Program-made: the position numbers and the translations under genes
NCBI RefSeq assembly: GCF_902150065.1
Contig: NC_043996.1
Location: 18,643,485-18,707,484 of the forward strand
Direction of reading: 5' to 3'
Origin: Myripristis murdjan
Lineage: Eukaryota; Chordata; Actinopteri; Holocentriformes; Holocentridae
DNA length: 64,000 nucleotides
Shown here: in pieces, positions 47,042 through 58,524 of the stretch
Position numbering within the stretch: position 1 is the first letter of the stretch
Layout: each line of letters begins with the position of its first letter
Notes under the pieces: model-generated
What the model was told of the DNA's origin: nothing
The model's database searches: none
The model's input: only the letters and a program-made list of their open reading frames with translations

Positions 47042-48494
47042 ATATCACTGATTCTTGAGAATTTGGATAAATCATGTCCCACTAAGAAAAATGCTATTTC
47101 TGCTGGAAATTTACAACATTTTAATGAATAAAAAGAATCAAGGGCATAATCAGGGGGTCCTTTGCACATCTGTAAGTTTCTTTTATAGGTTTATTTTTAA
47201 TTTGTATTAATTTAATGATTATATGTTGGCCCATGGCCTACAAAACCAGTTGTCCTCAGATAGGAAATAATCATTTCAACTTGATTAAAACAACAAAAAG
47301 TAATAATTTCATTGAATAATATCTTTACCACATGAAAGAGTACTTCATAATATGTATTAAAAACTAAAAACGATGGGTTTTGAACAATATTTACTATTAT
47401 TTTGTGGTTGCTCAAAATGTGTCCCAGATATTCGTCACCACCGTCAGATATTTATTTAAAAAATAATAATAAAAAAACTACAAGGTCAGTTACATTCCTG
47501 AGGAGCCCTTTTCAAACCTTCAGCTCTACTGCATGCTTCAAGACTGCTCAGGCTCCTGGAAGTTTTCTATTTTCTCTTAAATCTCTTCATATTTTTGGAC
47601 ACTGCTACTGTCACAACCATAAATTGTCAACACCGTCACTTCTGTATAAAAAATATTAAATTAGATTTTGTAATAAATGTATACTTTTTAAGAAGAGGTC
47701 TGATGCAGGTAGCAACAGGGAGAAAACAAGCTGGCTAATGTGAACAACTCATGCTTATCATGTGAAAGAGTAACCCTGCGTTCCAATACCCATACTACCC
47801 CTACTATTTAGTAGGGAAAAAAAGAATTAGTATGTCCCAATACATACTAAACTACATACTTTGTAAGGTCAGCTGCAGTACATACTAAAAGTAAAAAGTA
47901 TAAGTATGCGATTTGGAACGCAGGGTAAGTTTTTGTCACCACCGTCAGACGTCACCACCGTCAGGTTTTCTGTCTGACGGTGATGACTGAAGTCTGAAAA
48001 ATGCTTATAACAGTGCTCAGGATTGTTATTTTTTGTACCAAATAGATAAATAAAGTTGTTAAGCAAGAAGCCATTGACTTGAGTGGTATAAATTTTGGAA
48101 ATGTATATTGTAATGAGGCCACTGTCACCACCGTCAGATTAGTGTCACCACCATCAGAGGCAGTTATATTGGTTTTAAATGAATATGCTTACGATATGTT
48201 TCTTTGGTGCTGTTGAGTTATTAAAGTAATAGTCTCTTTAATACAAAAATATGTTTTTCAAATTTAAAAAAAAAACATTACGGTGACGGTGTTGACAAAA
48301 ACAAAGTAGCCTAATAACTAGAAAAACCTATTTTATGAAAAAAATGCAAAATGAGGAGGTTGCACCGGTACATTGCTGAACAGCCAAGACCTTGGCCTAT
48401 AATGATATACCTTCAGATTTTGTAATTTAACGCACTTTTTTTTTTTTTCAAAATTAAAACCTGTTTTATCCAAATTCCCAAGAATCAGTGATAT
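47042..48494. mobile_element. Putative DNA transposon with ~30-bp TIRs and GTCACCACCGTCAGA motifs
   Basis: The left end ATATCACTGATTCTTGAGAA (and 10 more bases) is repeated inverted at 48465-48494 with one mismatch over about 30 bases. The segment interrupts paralogous flank sequence that is continuous elsewhere in the array. The interior carries repeated GTCACCACCGTCAGA motifs and a nested small MITE. A TAA near each end may be the target duplication but is not exact. No transposase frame is seen. Family unassigned. Confidence 0.6.
47774..47925. mobile_element. Small palindromic MITE, TAA target duplication
   Basis: Begins CCCTGCGTTCCAATACCCAT and ends with the inverse ...TTTGGAACGCAGGG. 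TAA flanks both sides (47771-47773, 47926-47928), the 3-bp TWA target duplication typical of PIF/Harbinger elements. At 152 bases it is nearly all inverted repeat, and it is nested inside the 47.04-48.49 kb insertion. Confidence 0.75.
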
Positions 48495-49087
48495 TTAATT
48501 GCTCTACATAAACAAAAGCCTCTGGAACTAAAATGTGCTAGTCTCATTTGAACTTTGAACTTGCTTATTTTAGATGCATATAAAAAATAAAGTATTAGAG
48601 CACTTGATATTTTTGCTTATTCTGAAACCTTCAATCAGATAAGGCAGGTATGAAAATGAATTTATCATCTTTGTTTCCAACATGAAACTGTAGCTCTAAC
48701 CATTTTGACCATGCAGACACATGCATGCTGTTCTGCAGGTTTCTGTGGTATAGAAAGACAAATACTCAAGTGTGTTCATGGCATAGTTATTCACATTTCT
48801 TGGGAAAATTTAATTTCATTCTCATTCTAAAATGCTTGAATACTGTTCAAGCATGCATGTCTGCTTATAAGGTGTTGCTGTAGGTATCAGACTTGCATAC
48901 TGAAGAAACAAGGTTTTCAATAAATCCACACTTATTAGCTTAACAAGAAATGTATAACTGCATTAACTGCCATGTCAAACCTATGCCCATGCCAAAAAAT
49001 TCAGACCTATTCATCACAAAGTGGTTTGACTTAATTCTTGTTACTTGAAAAGAAATTGTTTCTGTTCACTCTGTAACTACTGTCATG

Positions 49088-49563
49088 TGGCCCTTTTCCA
49101 CTAGTATCAACTCGACACGGTTTCAGTGGTTTTCCATTACAATTGAGTACCACCTCACTGTGGGTGGAATCGTCATAGCAAGGTGGCACACCGTCCAGCT
49201 CCCTCTGGATTCTTTCGGCCGCCACCAAGCACAGAAAAGTCTCCACCTCTTCATTTGACCACATTACCGGTTTGCTTGCCATTTTCCAACTTTGCCAACT
49301 TCAGTGACGATCAACACGCACGGTCACTGTTTTTTTTTTTTAAATGTCAGGTTTTGTTTTCGTGCAGGAGTCGCTCTCATCACTCCCTGTCCAATCAGTG
49401 GCCTGCACGGCGTTTACGTCACATTTTCAGCTCAACTCAGCTCGCTTGGAACCCCGGCTGAGTAGGTCCTAAAATGGGACCTGCTACCACGTACTACCAC
49501 GTAAAGGAAAAGCTCTCAAACCGAGTAGAGTCGAGCTGAGTAGGTACTAGTGGAAAAGGGCCA
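49088..49563. mobile_element. PIF/Harbinger-derived non-autonomous element
   Basis: Perfect terminal inverted repeats TGGCCCTTTTCCACTAGTA at both ends. The minus strand (about 49190-49282) encodes MASKPVMWSNEEVETFLCLV then ERIQRELDG, which looks like the start of the Myb/SANT-type DNA-binding protein carried by fish Harbinger elements; the rest of that gene is missing. In the equivalent flank of copy C (44217-44225) the element is absent, giving an approximate empty site (ctgtcatacttaac). Target duplication is not clear. Confidence 0.7.
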
Positions 49564-49762
49564 ATACTTAACCTACACCCATGCTGAAACCAAATAATGG
49601 CTATGCCACTGTGGCAAATTATTAAAAGTGTTGAGCATGCAGCCTTCTTAATTTCTAGCATTCCCTGCATCATGATATAAGTGCCACCAAGTTTAAAAAA
49701 AAAAAAAAAAAAAAGGAGAATTCCAACACACAATTAGGCAAAGTAGTTGTTGCATAAAATAT

Positions 49763-49768
49763 TTTATT
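49763..49768 (-). promoter_or_regulatory. Polyadenylation signal of cluster gene D
   Basis: AATAAA on the minus strand about 95 bases after the stop codon, in the same context as gene C. Confidence 0.65.
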
Positions 49769-49863
49769 AGTACAGTGACACTAGAAATACATCAGCTGGA
49801 AACAAGCTTAGTAGGGCTCATGCAGAAGTCTTAGTGGTTTTTGTTGTTGGAAGAATAAAGGCA

Positions 49864-51957
49864 TTAAAGCCTGGGAAAAACAGGAGCCCCAAATGGAGGG
49901 AAGAAATTGAAAAAAGGTGGAAATATTGGAGCTCGGGTTGTTGTTGTTGTTTGTGTGGTCGTGGGCTTGGTTGTTGGGTGAAAGTGTGGGAAAGGCCAGA
50001 ACATGGGATGTGGCGGAAAGGGAGGAAAGAAATGGCCATGGAAGGGGATTGGTGGCTTTGTAGTTTGAGTTGTAGTTGTGGGTGGAGTAGGGGCAGTAAT
50101 GTGATAATGGTAAGGTGGATAGAGATGGTAAAATGGAAACGGGGGGAAAATAGGTTTCTGTGTGGTCGTGGCCTTTGTAGTAGTAGTGACAGGTGCAAAA
50201 GGAAAATGGTGATGATAATACCCGTGAGGTGTAAAGTGGAATGGAGAAGGAAACTTTAATCTCCCAGCTGGCGAATGACCACTTGCTCTGGGCTGGAGCA
50301 TCGGCTGAGGCATCTGGGGCAACCCAGGCACCTCATGCATCTGGGGCGACCCGGGCTTCTGGGGCATCTCATGCATCTGGGGCATCTGGGGCATCTCATG
50401 CATCTGGGGCATCTGGGGCATCTGGGGCATCTGGGGCATCTGGGGCATCTGGGGCATCTGTTGATGTGAAGGAGGATACCACTGTGTCTGAGGCATTTGT
50501 GGCTTCGGGGCAGCGGTCGGAGCCACAGAGGTTGCAGGTACAGGACACGAGAGTGAGACTGGAATTCCTTTCCAGAGCATTGGCAGAACATAACCTCCAT
50601 TCTGAAGGAGAGGAGAAAGAACAAGTTGTTGGACCACCCAATAAAATAATACTTCTATCTTGAAGAAAATCATCCTGTCATTGCTAAGGAAATTATCCAC
50701 TCCAGTCAAGTATGATGATAGCATTATGTAGAATGCCATGCCTTACATTTCAGCAGCAACACTCACCTCTTGCATCACATTGCAGCCATTGTAGGGAACC
50801 ACCATAACAAGTCCGAGGGAGTTACTACGCATATTGTATCCACAGGATGGAGGAACTTGGTTAAGAGATACTGGAGGTGCACTTCCTGTAGAGCATGAAC
50901 AAAATAGGTTTAAGTGTGACACTATGCACATGTTTTGGTCTCCCTCACTGCATAGAGCTGCTGACTAAATGAGCTGCACTACCTCGGTCCAGCACAAACT
51001 GTGAGGCTCCTGATCCCGTTGCTCGGAGCTTCATGTGGCCCTCACTGCACTGCAATGAAGGAGTCATGTGCTTCCATGCTGAATCAGTCGGAGTGGTATC
51101 TTGGACTGGTCCGGTGGAGTGACCTGAAAGGTAAGACGACAACTGCAGTTTTTTTCTCCCCTCCAAATTGATTGTTAATGTTTTAAACCGAGCCCCGTCA
51201 GTACATCAAAACTAGCTTCTAATGAGTTACTCGAGTCCTTTCTGCTATGCTCTCTGGAAGTGGCTGATGCTGCCTTCAAGTTAGGGTTCATTACTGTGAC
51301 TGCCTATGAAGCAAATACTATGAAAAAAAAAAAAAAACAACACTTAATGACAATTCACCTGATTCTGCTTTAAAAGAACTTATTTGACCTTAGGGACAGG
51401 CAGTTAACGCAGTAATGTAAAGCTAGGTAAGTCTGACACATCTACTTAAGATACAGTTTATGACAGACACATTTAAGTGTTTCAGATTCCTACAAGTGTG
51501 AAGAGACTTTAAATTAATCCTATTCCCTTTTGTTGACATTTCACAGATTATGGAGCATTATTATTTTGAACCGCATTGAAAAGCCTGCTGTAATATCTTG
51601 TAATGGGCCGTCAGTACACCCAGCCATGCTGCGGCTAATAAAGGACTTCCTACCTGCATAATCGGCTTGATAAGCAGTTTGGTCCTCCACAGAGGCAGAG
51701 GAGGAGGCCTGCTCGGGCCCGTCCACCACATGCGATTTGTTGCCCCCCGACCCTTTTTCAAAAACGTTACCAAAGACAAACTTCCCCTCTTGGACACGTG
51801 TCGCTGTCGCAGCATCAGCATCTTCCCGTAAATCACGTTCGCCGGCTTTCCTCAAGCTGTAAGAGTGTATCGTCGGAGCTAAACAGCCTACCAGAATAAC
51901 AAGTGCAGCCAAATAAGCGGTACTACTTTTCTTCGTCACTGTTCTTCCACATGCCAT
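49864..51957 (-). CDS. ZP-N-like secreted protein, cluster gene D (expanded MPQ repeat)
   Basis: Exons (5' to 3'): 51654-51957, 50983-51123, 50767-50885 and 49864-50601, phase-perfect for 433 residues. The start at 51955-51957 (MACGRTVTKKS) was chosen to match A and C; an in-frame ATG 33 bases upstream is possible. Signal segment: AYLAALVILVGCLAPTIHS. Exon 1 is about 75 bases longer than that of C and hardly alike (ADAATATRVQEGKFVFGNVF), yet exons 2-4 keep the four cysteines: QCSEGHMKL, CGYNMRS, VPYNGCNVMQE, GIPVSLSCP. The last exon has a longer MPQ tripeptide repeat (six consecutive MPQ units, then MHE/MPQ variants) before a His/Phe/Pro/Thr tail almost identical to that of gene C. Function unknown; extracellular structural protein inferred from the signal peptide, cysteine module and low-complexity tail. 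Confidence 0.75.
50295..50465. repeat. Coding minisatellite (CTGGGGCAT)n in gene D
   Basis: Nine-base unit, on the coding strand ATGCCCCAG, encoding Met-Pro-Gln, with interspersed ATGCATGAG (Met-His-Glu) units. Copy number is higher than at the matching place in gene C (about 44940-45045). Confidence 0.9.
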
Positions 51958-53246
51958 TCTGCCACGTGTGAGACTCATGGAAATGTCCAAGTGTCAGTGT
52001 CCCGCGAGGCTTTTTGAATTGCAACATTTCCCCAAAGGTGGACTAATTGGTAAAAGGACCAATCAGAAGCTGCGACGGAGACTTCCTGTAATGATGTCGC
52101 ATTGGCTGCACCTGGCTGGGATCATGACCGCGCTGACAGCTGGGAGTCATATTATTGATCAGGGATGGGATGCATGTCAACATGTTCAGCAATATTTGGC
52201 CTAGTTTGTCAGAACTTTCAGTCTCGATCTTATTGCTACACTAAGTGTACAGTTCAATGCAACAGCCCTGCCATAAATTCTACCTTTTAACAAAGTTTAT
52301 AATGTTCAGTTTTTGTTTACATTGTGGAGAATGTGTAAATTTAATTCTATGTTTATTACTGAGGTTGTAGTTTGCAGAGGTCTTGCACTGGACAAGATTA
52401 TATTGAGAGATGTTTCTAATTTTTTGTCCTCCCCATTCATATCCATGAGGGGGACAGAATAGCAGAAACACCTCTGAATAAAATGCAGTCCAGTACAACA
52501 GCACCACTAAGAGCTCAATCCCAAACATAGAATTGAATGAACACCTCTATTACTGTGACAAAAAGAAAACCTGAGCAGTATAGGAACAATAGTAAACTTT
52601 ATGGCAGAACAGTTGTATTGGATTGTATTAGACTGTGCAGGTGGACTTAATAAAGTGGCCTCTGGGTACATTTTTTTTTTTTTTTTTTTTTTTTTCTCGC
52701 CACAATCCCATGATGGTGTTGATTTTGAGTTAGGTTTTAAAAAAATTATCAGATATAGGTGAATTTTGACCCAGAGACCACAACATGTAAAGATAACACA
52801 ATCCAGATTTGCTGCCAGTAAAAACATGGGATTTTCAGTTTTCGAGTTGTTGTGCAATTTAGGTTATACGTTGTTAGGCAAACTAGATGGGTGAAAATGT
52901 GTTAAGGATTGCATTGCAATAAATGAATGAATGAATGAATGAATAAAATCACTCTCAGTGAACGTACATTTTTACATTTTCCTCCAACTGGACCCTTGCA
53001 CAAAATTTAGGATGTAGAAGTCATCTGTTTTATACTTCAAAACAGACCAAGTCAAGGCAGGATGGGCACAGTAAGGTCGGCACTTGCAGGACAAATTTTT
53101 AGTGTGAAAAATATTTTGTCACTGTGATTAAAAATGTACCTATAACTGATCAGCCATCAGCTGAAACTAGGTGTTATGTTGACACATTGCTCTAGACGAC
53201 TGTTTGATCTCCAAGGTTACCGACAACACCAGCCAGAGTGGGAGCC
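51958..53246. other. Intergenic region between divergent gene D and erich6-like
   Basis: The first 200 bases are the gene D upstream flank, with CCAAT boxes (ggaccaatcagaag) but without the block shared by A and C. Further on there is a poly-T at about 52671-52695 and a (GAAT)n at 52923-52943. No exon is supported. Confidence 0.5.
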
Positions 53247-56200
53247 ATGGCTGAGGATTTGACTGGTGCTGAGGTGAGTGTGTTGCCTTTGGGCATTTTG
53301 CTACTTGCTGTTACTACTTGCCACTGCTGTATGTTTTGCTGTTTTTGAACTTGTGCTGTTTTAAAAGATAATGTATTCTTGTTCAGCTCAAATTTAATCC
53401 CCAAACACATGTATACATTTTGTGTCATTCATGCACATGAACTGAACACATGAACAGGTGTACAATGATCTATCCATTTCCCTCTGATTAAATTAGTAGA
53501 CCTACTCATTTGGAATGCAGTCTTTCATTTTTCTCTCCTCTGTCTTTATGGTAGATGTAAACTTTTGAAAATTTTATGTTGTTCTTGCTTCTTTATAAAG
53601 CTCTGTTTCTCAGTTTAGCATACATTTTGCTCTGATTAGTTGTTAAATTTGTCATTAAGGGATGTCAAACACCATCTATCTTTCTCTTTATCTCTTTAGC
53701 AGGAGAGAAACCATACAGATGCAGCAGATGACAGTGAGTACGGTGAGAACAGTGACATCACCACTCCGCTCAGAGAAACTGATTCAGGTGAAAAAAAAAA
53801 GGTCTAGTGGGGCTAAATTCGTTGATGGTATAGAAATAATTTTCAGTGAATTTTGGCTATGGCAAGAACTGTTGCCTAGACTTTTGTCACATGATAGAGG
53901 CACATGATAGGAAATCACTGCATATTTCTGTATATTCACTGTGGCTTTTGTTTTTTCTTCTACCATTAGATGTCACCACTGCTAAACCACAGCAAGATTG
54001 CAGTGAGGTATTCTCTCTCCAGGGTGATCATGTTAACAGGAATAATGTGGAAAAGAAATACATTTATTTTTTGCTCATTTTTAAACCTGTTTTTACATAT
54101 ATTAAATATAAAAATATAATTTGTTATATATTACAAATCATATACAAAATTAATAATGACATTGTCCCATATGAGTCTTTTATCAATGAGTTGTTTATTT
54201 ACCCCTTAGATGTATAAGTGATTGGAGCCTACACTCTTCTTTTTTTTTTTTTTTTTTAATAATTTAAGCTGATTTTTTTCATCGCTTTTTGCCATACTAT
54301 ATCAACTAAACATATTTGGTGTGCACACCAATGATTTATAATTTAAGATATGGTTATTTGTGTGACCATACCTGTTAGTGGATAACAGGTATATTATAGC
54401 AAATGAATATGGTCATTTCTGACAACTTATGGAAAGTAAGGATAGTAATACAAAACATCTGTTTTCTTAAAAAGTATGAAAAGTAGATAAACAATTTGAT
54501 GGAACAGTATGAAAAGCAAGATTTTTGAGCAATACCTAGAACATGCTAAGATGATATTGTTATTGCAATGATATTGCAAAAAACAACAAATATGGTCATG
54601 GTCAACAGGTCATTTTTGACCCACTTATGCATCTATGGGTTACTTACTCTGGATTTTTCTCTGCGTTTGGAAAGAGGATGCAGGAGCACCATTTACAGTC
54701 TGTTGGTGGTCTACTTACCCGTTGTTCCAGAGCGGCAGGAGTCTTGAGGTACAATCGGGAATCAGACAACCCAACGCTTGAGCTGAGGTCTATTCTCCCA
54801 GAGGTAACCACACCAGACTTCTCAGTTCTGCTGTAAATTCCTGTGTGCAGTGATGTGGTTTTATGTTCCTGACTAGCTATGTTGAACTGTGTTTCCTAGT
54901 CCCCGCATCTGACCGAGTCCCCAGTAAAGTGTGAGTACTGTGGAGAAATACCAAAGCCTTCATTGGATCTAACATGGGCAGAAGATCCTGAGGTGAGGCT
55001 AACGGTGGAAATGGGCCACAAGTTCCCAGTTATAACACATATGATGCTGGCCATCTTGCAACACTGGAGTACTTTCTATTTTGTTCCCTGTGTTTCATTT
55101 TTTTCTCTCCATCTCTCAGACAGTTACGCTCTTCTGTTGTGGCCAGCACCAGCAGCTATGTGCAATGCTGTTGCATCAGAGACGTCTGCTTCTGGGAGGA
55201 TGTGCCTTGGGGATTGGCACTCCAATCCCAGTAGACAACATGACAACCACAGAGCTTGAGGAGCTGCTGCTCCAGGGCAGGGAGCTAAAGGAATACAGGT
55301 AAGTCATTAAATGGTTTCAAGCACAAATTTCAAGTGTCATTAGAGAGTTAGCTTGTGATACAAAATAATAATAATAATAATAATAATGCCATTTCATTTC
55401 ATGAATTGGTTCCCCTTGGAATTGTTAAGGTTTTGTTGAAAGACTGAGATCGCTAACTTAGCATGTGTTTGCTTCTGTGAGATCGATTTTACTGATTTGT
55501 ATTGTTCATTGGTATATATTTTTTTTTGTCATCTGCAGCACTTTGTAAAGGAGTAAACAAAAAGAAAATCAGCAGTAACAATTAAAGAGTAGTGTAAGCA
55601 AAGAGAGAAGCATAAATCAATACAAGAAACTCAAAAGCATCCTAAGTTAGGGAGGGCAGTGGTGGACAGTGGGGTACAAACTAACAACAGTTAACAATGT
55701 GCCTATTTTTCTTTTGAATATTAGTCCACTTCTTCCTATAAAACCTGAGAAAGATAACATCTACATGGAGAAGTCAACCCACCCACCTGTTGCAGACACC
55801 TGTGAGTAGCTACATAGTGAGCAACACATGGTAACTCAGCTTGAGATTCAGCTCTGTTCAGTCAGTCATGATAAACAAACATGAACCAACTGGCATGCAG
55901 ATTGTCTATTTTCTGCCCTGCAAACACTGACATCTTGTGTAAGGCTTCATGTGACTATAAATCTTTGTGTATTAGCATTTAGACAGATAGTTAACTGTTT
56001 GTTCTGTGTTACTGCTCTGATATTCCAGCATCAAAGATAAGCTACCAGCTCTCTGCCTGCGCTCCAGGAAACGGTGGCTGGACTTTGTTTCCTAGCGCTG
56101 AGGACTGCATGAAAACAAAAGAGACAGAGGTGGTCAGTGTTTGTGACCACGAGCCACTTCACTTTGGCATATCTCACCATCAGGTACAAATTACCTTCAC

Positions 56201-58524
56201 CTTCCCAGATGTTTCCTAAAGGTCATGACTAAAAGTGGAAAATGAGCTTTTTGTGTATGCAGCTCAGCCCTGCTGTCTGTCCATGTACCACCTTGGAAAA
56301 CAAGGACGAGTCAGTGACAGCAGAAATTAAGGGCACTATCACTGAAATGACCACAGTGTTGAGAATTTCAAACCTTTGTCCAAACTTCTAAAAATAACAG
56401 GCAGACTGGCATATCCACTACTTTCAAAACTGTGTAAAGCTAATTGGATCATTGGCCATTGGCACTTATTTTCTTAATAATTACATGGGATTGGGGAGGG
56501 AAAGATCTACGAGAAAAACCAACAGAAGGTCTCACTTTCAACCTATAATCAGTATATATTGTAATCTGAATTATGTAGAGCTATTTTTCTAAATACACCA
56601 TTGCATTGTACATTGCATGCAATTGACTTTCATGACCACTTAAAGTTACTGCTAAAATTTGTCAACACCCATGAGGAAATTTATGTGACAGAATTGCTCT
56701 GAATAGAAGAAACCCAATTCTGCACACAACTTTGCAGATGCATGTACAGTATAGTGCCACCATGTGGTCACACCAAGTCTGATATATGCAGAAGCTAAAT
56801 ACTTCATCTCAGTTGTATTTTAATCTCATAGTAACATCCTGTAATAGTCAGCATTGTTAACCAAAAATCAAACAAACAAACAAAAACATTCAGACATTTA
56901 AACATGTCATCTTTTGGCCTTGTATTAATGTTTGTGTGTTTTCAGGAGGGAGCCAGCCTACTACATAAGTATTATGCCAACGGGATGAAGTTTCTTATCT
57001 TGTTCCCTGATGGCTCTGCTCAGGTCTTGTATCCATTCAGAGGGAACTTCATGTTTCTTGGGTTTCTGTGTGTGCTCAGACCTTCAGGTGCCTTTGAGGG
57101 AGACAAAAGGAGGATATATCAGTAATCATGAGAACAAAGAGAGAATATATGACAGGTATCAAAATGTATTCTGAAGTGGATGTTCCCATCCTTATCATCT
57201 TGGTCACAGTTATCCGTCAGGCCTCTTGGCCCTGGTTGTCATTGTCACTGAAGGGAAGGGAAGGGCCTGCATTGTGTATGATGACAGCCATGCTCCTGAA
57301 CAACCAATCAGGGCTGTGTTCCAGTCCAGTGGCAGGGCAACATGCTACCACAGCAATGGTACCATCTGGTAAGAGATCTGTTCTGACAATAAAAGTGACT
57401 GGTGGTTCTACATAGTTTTTATATATATATATATATATATATTGTTGAGAAAATGACAAATTAGACTAATGCTCAGTGTTTATAGCCACTGCTGTATGTT
57501 TTGCTGTATTTTTAGCTTATCTTAGAACAAGTGAAAAAATCTGCCAGATAATCCCACTTTCCATTGCGGTTTCACCTTTATTTTTCTGGCAACAAGTAAA
57601 AATATGTTAAAACATGGCAGAATAAGGCAGATCATCCTACCAGTATCAATAAAATGATACATGATTCAAGAAAACTATGGAAACAAGCTGATTAGCATTG
57701 GAAACAAGTGAGGTTACATCATCCCATTGGCCAATTTTTGTCATTTGGCTTGAGAAAAACAATATTTTAAGACTTAATATGAGACAGTTACAAGGTGGAT
57801 TTTTTGCAGTGCAGGATAAAATGATTGTGGTCTTAATATAATTATGTGTTTTGCGTGGCTGTGTGTTGAATGTGAGGAACCTATCCTTCTTGCTGAAGCT
57901 ACAGTTTACATGTTGCAGGCTCAGCTTAGACAGATCAGGTGGTCAGTGTTTGGATGAGACGGGTGCAAGAGTTCGCAGGTGGAGCTGGAGCGGCCCGGGA
58001 CTCTTTCCCACGCCCTTGCAACCAGTCTTCTTGTCCCTCAACAGATGCATAGGGGTCCGAGTCCTGGGAGAGCAACAAGTGTTTCTCTCCTTTCTGGCAT
58101 GTGGCCAACAGGCAAAGTTCAGTTTGGGTGCCTGCTGTGCCAAGGTACCACTGAATCATCTTTTTTTCAGTCGACTGATTTTTGCAAATATGTGTAGGCA
58201 AAAAAAAAAAAAAAAAAAAAAAAGCATTTTGAAGAATATTTATATTTTTAACATTAGGGGAATTGTAGAAGAGATAAGCCTGCTTCAGGACCATCCATAA
58301 CCAAGGAGGAGCTGTTTCTGTTGGCCGGGAAGATTAGGGTCCATCAAGCCTTTAAGCGTCTTCACCAATGCCTGAGGACGCCCTCTAACCTGCGACCTTT
58401 GAAAGCCACTCACGTCCATTGTCTTGGTATCAGAATCCAAAGGCTACTGGAAGTCAGTGACATCATTGAAATGAGTGAGACAGAGAGAGCTTTCATCCAC
58501 AGATGCCTCAAGGACTGCCTGTGA
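53247..58524 (+). CDS. erich6: erich6-like (glutamate-rich 6 / FAM194 family), twelve exons
   Basis: Exons: 53247-53273, 53703-53787, 53970-54007, 54675-54803, 54900-54992, 55120-55298, 55725-55801, 56029-56183, 56946-57028, 57210-57368, 57919-58144 and 58258-58524. Phases add exactly to 505 residues plus TGA. Key features: an acidic N terminus (DDSEYGENSDITT); a cysteine cluster CEYCGEIPKPS then LFCCGQHQQLCAML; and the FAM194-type core HKYYANGMKFLILFPDGSAQ, VFYPSGLLALVVIV, RACIVYDDS, ATCYHSNGTIW, GGQCLDETGARVRRWSW. The sequence FLILFPDG-Q-YPSG is what identifies the ERICH6/FAM194 family. Its molecular role is not established. Exon 9 ends at CTT/GTATCC, not at the nearer CAG/GTCTTG, because only that keeps VFYPSG in frame. 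The first three small exons and the acceptor of exon 12 are less certain. It is adjacent to selenot, as in human. Confidence 0.85.

Noticed and set aside
57029-57122. Read-through of erich6-like exon 9 to FRGNFMFLGFL
   Set aside because: The family continues YPSG, which is found in phase in the exon at 57210 using the CTT/GTATCC donor; the read-through is intron.
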